A stretch of 46,258 nucleotides of DNA from a bacterium (lineage in GTDB: Bacteria; SZUA-79; Acidulodesulfobacterales; Acidulodesulfobacteraceae), in contig JAJYPL010000007.1 of assembly GCA_021795355.1 (NCBI GenBank), positions 1-46,258 on the forward strand, written 5' to 3'. Made by a program: the position numbers and the translations under genes. The notes beneath the pieces were generated by a model. The model worked only from the letters and a program-made list of their open reading frames with translations, was not told where the DNA came from and did no database searches. Within the stretch, counting starts at the first letter, position 1, and each line of letters starts with the position of its first letter. This document shows positions 42,736 to 46,258 of this stretch, piece by piece.

Positions 42736-44283
42736 TTACTTATTATTATACCTTTTATTTTTAATAAAAAAAGCGACTAATGCTCCGCCGAGAGTTATAT
42801 ATCCTAATATTGCGAATGAATCTCCGTAAGAAGCTACGGAAGCCAGCATCTGGATAATTTCGTCAAAAAATCCGTGCGCAGGGCTGGGGTAAATAGTGCC
42901 TGACCTAAAATAACCGGAAGCTTTTGAAGCTAAATCTCCGTTGATAAAATGCATTACGTTGTTATAGGCATTTGAATTGTATTTTATATCTCTTGCATAC
43001 TGATTTAAATGATAGGTCTGCCTGACGACCAGTTCATTGCCTATATATGCAATTCCGAAAGATGCCCCGACCTGGAGGGAGACGGGTATTAATCCCGATG
43101 CTTCAGGTATAAGCTCCGTTTTTACCGAATTTAAAGCGGCGCTCATTACAGGAGCGTTCAAAAGTCCGATGCCGACGCCTCTTATGAGCTGATTTACGAT
43201 TATGTCGTAAACGCTTGTATTTAACGAAAGGTTGTCGAACAAAAACATGGAATAAGCGACTATTAATAATCCTACGAATAACGGATATCTCGGCCCTATC
43301 CTGTCGGATATTTTTCCCGAAAAAGGAGATACTAAGGCTACGGCAATCGCCGTCGGAGCCATAAGAATACCTGCACGCATAGCATTATAGTTCATAACGT
43401 TTTCTATAAAAAGCGGCAAAAGAAACATCGCTCCGAAAATTCCTACCGCTCTGACCATATTGACTATAAATGCAATAACGAAATTATAATTTTTAAAAAT
43501 ATCCAAATTAAGAAGAGGGGTTTCGACGAATAGTTCTGTTACTACAAAAAACACGCACGAAAAACCGCTTATTACTTCCGACTGAATTATTACAGGTGCG
43601 TGCCATCCGAGCGTCTGCCCTTCGTTAAGTGCGTATAATAAGGAAGCCATAGATAAAGACATAAATAAAAAACCGAGAAAATCAAATTTTTTAATATATT
43701 TTTTTAACGGTATATCGTGAGTAAGAATGGTTATTGCGCCCAAAACCGAAATAATTCCTATAGGCACGTTAACGTAAAATATCCATCTCCAATCAACGTA
43801 ATCGACGAGATATCCTCCCAAAGCAGGACCGACCGCGGGAGCCAGCATTGCTCCGATAGACCATATTCCCATAGCTTCGCCTCTTTCGTCGGGAGGAAAA
43901 ACTTCCGCAAGCAGCGTTAATCCGGTCGGCGTTAGTCCTGCACCGCCTATAGCCTGGATTACCCTAAAAATAACGAGATAGCTAAAAGAAGGCGACAAGC
44001 CGCATAACGCAGAGCCTATTACAAAAACTATTATAGATATAATAAACGGATATTTTATGCCCCACTTTCTTCTTACATACGCCATTGGAAGAATTACTAT
44101 CGAATAGGCTATCGTATAAGCTATCATGACCCATTCGGCATCGGTAACGTTTATGCCGAAATGCGACATCATTTTTGGAATTCCGACCGTTACGATATTG
44201 ACGTCGAGTATAGCCATAAATGAAGATACTACGACAAGGGTAAGAACTATCCATTTATAACTTTTGTGGGATTTTTCTACCAT
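42736..44283 (-). CDS. DHA2-family (EmrB/QacA-like) multidrug efflux protein, 14 helices
   Basis: 515 aa with about 14 predicted membrane helices. MAILDVNIVTVGIPKM in helix 1, GWRWIFYVNVPIG-like WRWIFYVNVPIGI and GPALGGYLVDYVDWRW (motif C region) mark DHA2 drug:H+ antiporters. EmrB partners EmrA and a TolC channel, but no HlyD-family gene is adjacent, so it may work alone in the inner membrane. It lies 12 bases after a TetR gene that probably represses it. Confidence 0.9.
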   Translation of the reverse strand: MVEKSHKSYKWIVLTLVVVSSFMAILDVNIVTVGIPKMMSHFGINVTDAEWVMIAYTIAYSIVILPMAYVRRKWGIKYPFIISIIVFVIGSALCGLSPSFSYLVIFRVIQAIGGAGLTPTGLTLLAEVFPPDERGEAMGIWSIGAMLAPAVGPALGGYLVDYVDWRWIFYVNVPIGIISVLGAITILTHDIPLKKYIKKFDFLGFLFMSLSMASLLYALNEGQTLGWHAPVIIQSEVISGFSCVFFVVTELFVETPLLNLDIFKNYNFVIAFIVNMVRAVGIFGAMFLLPLFIENVMNYNAMRAGILMAPTAIAVALVSPFSGKISDRIGPRYPLFVGLLIVAYSMFLFDNLSLNTSVYDIIVNQLIRGVGIGLLNAPVMSAALNSVKTELIPEASGLIPVSLQVGASFGIAYIGNELVVRQTYHLNQYARDIKYNSNAYNNVMHFINGDLASKASGYFRSGTIYPSPAHGFFDEIIQMLASVASYGDSFAILGYITLGGALVAFFIKNKRYNNK

Positions 44284-44295
44284 AATAATTGCAAA

Positions 44296-44901
44296 TTATT
44301 TTACGGAAATACCGCGCATAAATAAATTCAATATTTCTTCGGTATCTTTTTCTATCATTTCGGAAGTTAAATCAAACATGCCGTTAAGAAAATTATATAT
44401 AGCTCCGGTTTTTATCAAAGATACGAGCATATAAGCGGACTTGGAATAATTCAGGTCTTTTCTGAATTCTCCGGACTCAATGCCGGATTTAATAATACCG
44501 GCGATATAGTCGGTATATCTTTTTCGTCTTAAATTATAAGATTCCTTTGATTTTTTTTTCAAAAACACTACATTTACTTCATCCAAAAAAATCGTTTTAA
44601 AAAAATACCTGTTTTCGTAAATATGCCTTATATTCTCGTTAATTAAAGATTTCAACTTATTAAATGCGCCGCTTTCATTGCCGACCCTTATTTTTATTCT
44701 TTCAAACATTTTTTCGAATCCCGAAGACAAAACTTTTTCCAGAAGGTCGTCTTTGTCTTTAAAATAAAGATAAACCGTCCCTTTAGCGATACCCGCTTTT
44801 TGGGCTACTTTGTCCATAGTCAATGCAGAAAAACCTATTTCTTCGATAAGTTTTCTCGACGACGATAAAATCAATTCGTATTTATCCTGAATTTCAGTCA
44901 T
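44296..44901 (-). CDS. TetR/AcrR-family repressor
   Basis: 201 aa. The N-terminal helix-turn-helix (about 8-55) reads GFSALTMDKVAQKAGIAKG then TVYLYFKDKDDLLEKVL, a textbook TetR domain; the C-terminal ligand-binding domain is divergent. It is co-directional with and 12 bases upstream of the efflux pump. Its promoter holds a 16-base palindrome likely to be its own operator, so the pair is probably autoregulated and induced by a pump substrate. There is no Shine-Dalgarno; the mRNA is predicted to begin about two bases before the ATG. Confidence 0.92.
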   Translation of the reverse strand: MTEIQDKYELILSSSRKLIEEIGFSALTMDKVAQKAGIAKGTVYLYFKDKDDLLEKVLSSGFEKMFERIKIRVGNESGAFNKLKSLINENIRHIYENRYFFKTIFLDEVNVVFLKKKSKESYNLRRKRYTDYIAGIIKSGIESGEFRKDLNYSKSAYMLVSLIKTGAIYNFLNGMFDLTSEMIEKDTEEILNLFMRGISVK

Positions 44902-44909
44902 ATATATCT

Positions 44910-44938
44910 ATTATAATGACTTAATAGTCATAATTCAA
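44910..44938 (-). promoter_or_regulatory. Promoter with operator palindrome for the tetR-efflux operon
   Basis: Minus strand TTGAAT (44933-44938), 17-base spacer, TATAAT (44910-44915). The spacer is filled by the palindrome ATGACTATTAAGTCAT (44916-44931), a good candidate TetR operator. The predicted start near 44903 lies next to the ATG at 44901. Confidence 0.68.
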
Positions 44939-44954
44939 TAAAAAAATATATCCA

Positions 44955-45045
44955 TAGAAAAAGGTGTCAGATTAATTTTCCGATAACAAAATTTATGTTT
45001 ATCGACCATACATATGCGGAAAATAAAATCTGACACCTTTTTCTA
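44955..45045. mobile_element. MITE-like inverted-repeat element, second copy
   Basis: 91 bases with terminal inverted repeats starting TAGAAAAAGGTGTCAGATT and ending in its complement, about 28 bases each, no coding capacity. The ends match those at 16503 and 16627; a short remnant (AAATCCGACGCCTTTTCC) is at about 45666-45683. Confidence 0.65.
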
Positions 45046-45079
45046 TTCCCCGCTTCACTGTCAAAGTCATAAATTGATA

Positions 45080-45640
45080 TTAATTCTGGCAAAACTGCAT
45101 TAAAGGCTGTTTTATTTTTTTAATCAAAAAAGAAAATGCCAACAAAGCCATTATACCATAAATAAAAGAAAAAACTAAATGCACAACACCGTTATTTTCT
45201 GCTTTTAATCCGAAAATTAATAAATTTGCAAATATAATAAGGGGAAAAGACCACATTAAAATCCAGCCTTCAAAAAAATGAAAACAGTGGGCTTCTTTTC
45301 CGTAAAGCCCGGAAAGTCCCGCAAGCACAAGCCCTGCCGATATAACTAATATCTCCGGATTTTTAACGAAAATATATATAATTCCGGTTATAATACCCAA
45401 AATTACGCAGGACAGTATAAATATTTTTATTTCTTTTTTCCATACTAAAAGAAATAATGAAGATATTAAAGAACCGGCGTAAAACATAAAAAAAGCGATA
45501 TAAAAAAATATAATGCCGCTTGAAACGTTATTAAGAAAAATGTAAGAAAAAACGAATAATGCCGTGCCGAGAAACCCTATAACGTAACCAGACCTGTATA
45601 TTACGTCGTATAATTTTGGATAATAAACTTCAGTTTCCAT
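45080..45640 (-). CDS. Six-helix integral membrane protein, possibly DUF2301 family
   Basis: 186 aa with about six hydrophobic helices and little else. GLVLAGLSGLYGKEAHCFHFFEGW, spread over two helices and the loop between them, is the most distinctive stretch: His and Cys residues in it could bind metal or heme, but this is speculation. The family guess is from memory of DUF2301 and not certain. No functional neighbours: it stands between repeats upstream and downstream. Confidence 0.6.
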   Translation of the reverse strand: METEVYYPKLYDVIYRSGYVIGFLGTALFVFSYIFLNNVSSGIIFFYIAFFMFYAGSLISSLFLLVWKKEIKIFILSCVILGIITGIIYIFVKNPEILVISAGLVLAGLSGLYGKEAHCFHFFEGWILMWSFPLIIFANLLIFGLKAENNGVVHLVFSFIYGIMALLAFSFLIKKIKQPLMQFCQN

Positions 45641-45695
45641 TTATTTGTATATATACCTCGTAAAATAAATCCGACGCCTTTTCCGATAGCAAGAT

Positions 45696-45781
45696 GTCAT
45701 TGCGAGGAGCGAAAGCGACGAAGCAATCTCGCACGTTCGATGTTTAATGGCCGTGGATTGCTTCGCTTCGCTCGCAATAAC
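45696..45781. repeat. REP-like element (second clear copy)
   Basis: GTCATTGCGAG at the left and CTCGCAATAAC at the right pair with one mismatch; GCGACGAAGCAATC and GATTGCTTCGCTTCG form the inner arms. Same family as 30205-30311. Confidence 0.7.
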
Positions 45782-45843
45782 TGATTAGAAAATAAATAAT
45801 ACACCTTTAATATATTAGACACCTATTTTATACATTTTGTTAC

Positions 45844-45868
45844 GAGGACAGAATTGAATTCTGTCCTC
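45844..45868. repeat. Palindromic repeat (ACAGAATT family), arms GAGG/CCTC
   Basis: Perfect palindrome with the invariant 17-base core. It lies six bases after the stop codon of the M16 peptidase gene. Confidence 0.85.
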
Positions 45869-45874
45869 TTCCGT

Positions 45875-46258
45875 TTATTTGATTTTACCGAGAACCGAGA
45901 TATTTCTGCCGGCTTTGTTTAAAAATAAGCGGTCGGCTGCCCTTTTTACGGCATGTCTGTCGACTTTTTCTATGTCTTTAAGAACTTGCGTTTTCGGTAT
46001 ATATTTACCCTCATAAATCTCATTAATTGCATTGCGGTTCATTATTTGGCTTGTGGACTCCATTCCTAAAAGGAAACCGTCGTATATATGTTTTTTTGCG
46101 TTAGATATTTCGTCATCGCTTATATTTCCGGAAACTATTTCGTCTATAATTTCAAATATTAATTTTTTGGATAACGCAAATTTTTTCGGAGAAACGCCTG
46201 CATAAATATAAAAAAATCCGTCGAATTTATGAAAAACGGAATTAGAATAGATAGAATA
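45875..46258 (-). CDS. M16-family zinc peptidase, C-terminal part (runs off the window)
   Basis: The frame is open to the window edge, so 127 C-terminal residues are visible: SVFHKFDGFFYIYAGVSP, EIVSGNISDDEISNAKKH and GMESTSQIMNRNAINEIYEG are typical of the C-terminal M16 domain. The HXXEH zinc motif would lie upstream, outside the window, so activity cannot be judged. An internal ATG at 46063 is not the start. Confidence 0.8.
   Translation of the reverse strand, partial: YSIYSNSVFHKFDGFFYIYAGVSPKKFALSKKLIFEIIDEIVSGNISDDEISNAKKHIYDGFLLGMESTSQIMNRNAINEIYEGKYIPKTQVLKDIEKVDRHAVKRAADRLFLNKAGRNISVLGKIK

Noticed and set aside
43717-44254. Open frames on the other strand or frame inside the efflux gene
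   Set aside because: They are shadows of the strong MFS coding frame, as are similar antisense frames elsewhere in the window.
42736-44901. Complete EmrAB-TolC tripartite pump
   Set aside because: No membrane-fusion (HlyD) or TolC gene is next to the DHA2 gene in this window.

Overview
This is a 46 kb AT-rich stretch (about one third G+C by eye) of what looks like the chromosome of a Gram-negative anaerobe. Evidence for an outer membrane is Pal, an Mla/MCE lipid transporter and a TraT-type lipoprotein. Archaeal-type split glutamate synthase, a heterodisulfide-reductase-like Fe-S protein, selenium metabolism, a short cobalamin-dependent MetH and RNase Y fit a deltaproteobacterial-grade lineage. 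The acid-mine Acidulodesulfobacterales/SZUA-79 group is one possibility, but that placement is a guess. There are no rRNA or tRNA genes, phage genes, full insertion sequences or CRISPR arrays, and no gene-free gap longer than 300 bases.

Layout. 1-5.2 kb (minus): cell division and RNA turnover (zapB-like, zapA, 6S RNA, 5-formyl-THF cyclo-ligase, RNase Y, YmdB, TyrS). 5.2-10.1 kb (minus): an HdrB-HdrC fusion followed by a three-gene glutamate synthase. 10.2-13 kb: a degenerate GGDEF protein, PgsA, a lytic transglycosylase and CbiC. 13.1-16.4 kb: RlmN, a RACo-like ASKHA ATPase and SelD, which contains an in-frame UGA read here as selenocysteine. 16.5-20.6 kb: a composite repeat, MlaD/F/E and an HNH protein. 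20.8-25 kb (minus): MurT, a small DMT/SMR protein, RecO and SelA. 25.2-30.1 kb: MetH, MurI, QueF and GatD. 30.4-37.9 kb (mostly plus): BioF, BioC, Pal, a DnaJ/CbpM pair, BioB, RuvX, MltG and TraT. 38-41 kb (minus): a molybdate/tungstate ABC transporter. 41.3-46.3 kb (minus): XseA, a DHA2 efflux pump with its TetR regulator, a membrane protein and the end of an M16 peptidase.

How the parts connect. SelD and SelA indicate selenoprotein synthesis, and SelD itself appears to be a selenoprotein. CbiC, MetH without a reactivation domain and a RACo-like ATPase suggest a corrinoid methyl-transfer network with separate reactivation. MurT and GatD, about 4.3 kb apart, predict amidated lipid II, which is unusual for a Gram-negative. 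BioF, BioC and BioB cover part of biotin synthesis.

The most distinctive non-coding signals are dispersed palindromes. One family has an invariant 17-base core (ACAGAATTGAATTCTGT) whose flanking arms differ between copies yet stay complementary. A MITE-like inverted repeat occurs twice, and one copy carries that palindrome inside it. A third family is REP-like. Several promoters sit so close to their start codons that leaderless transcripts are predicted (tetR, the dnaJ-like gene, possibly bioF).
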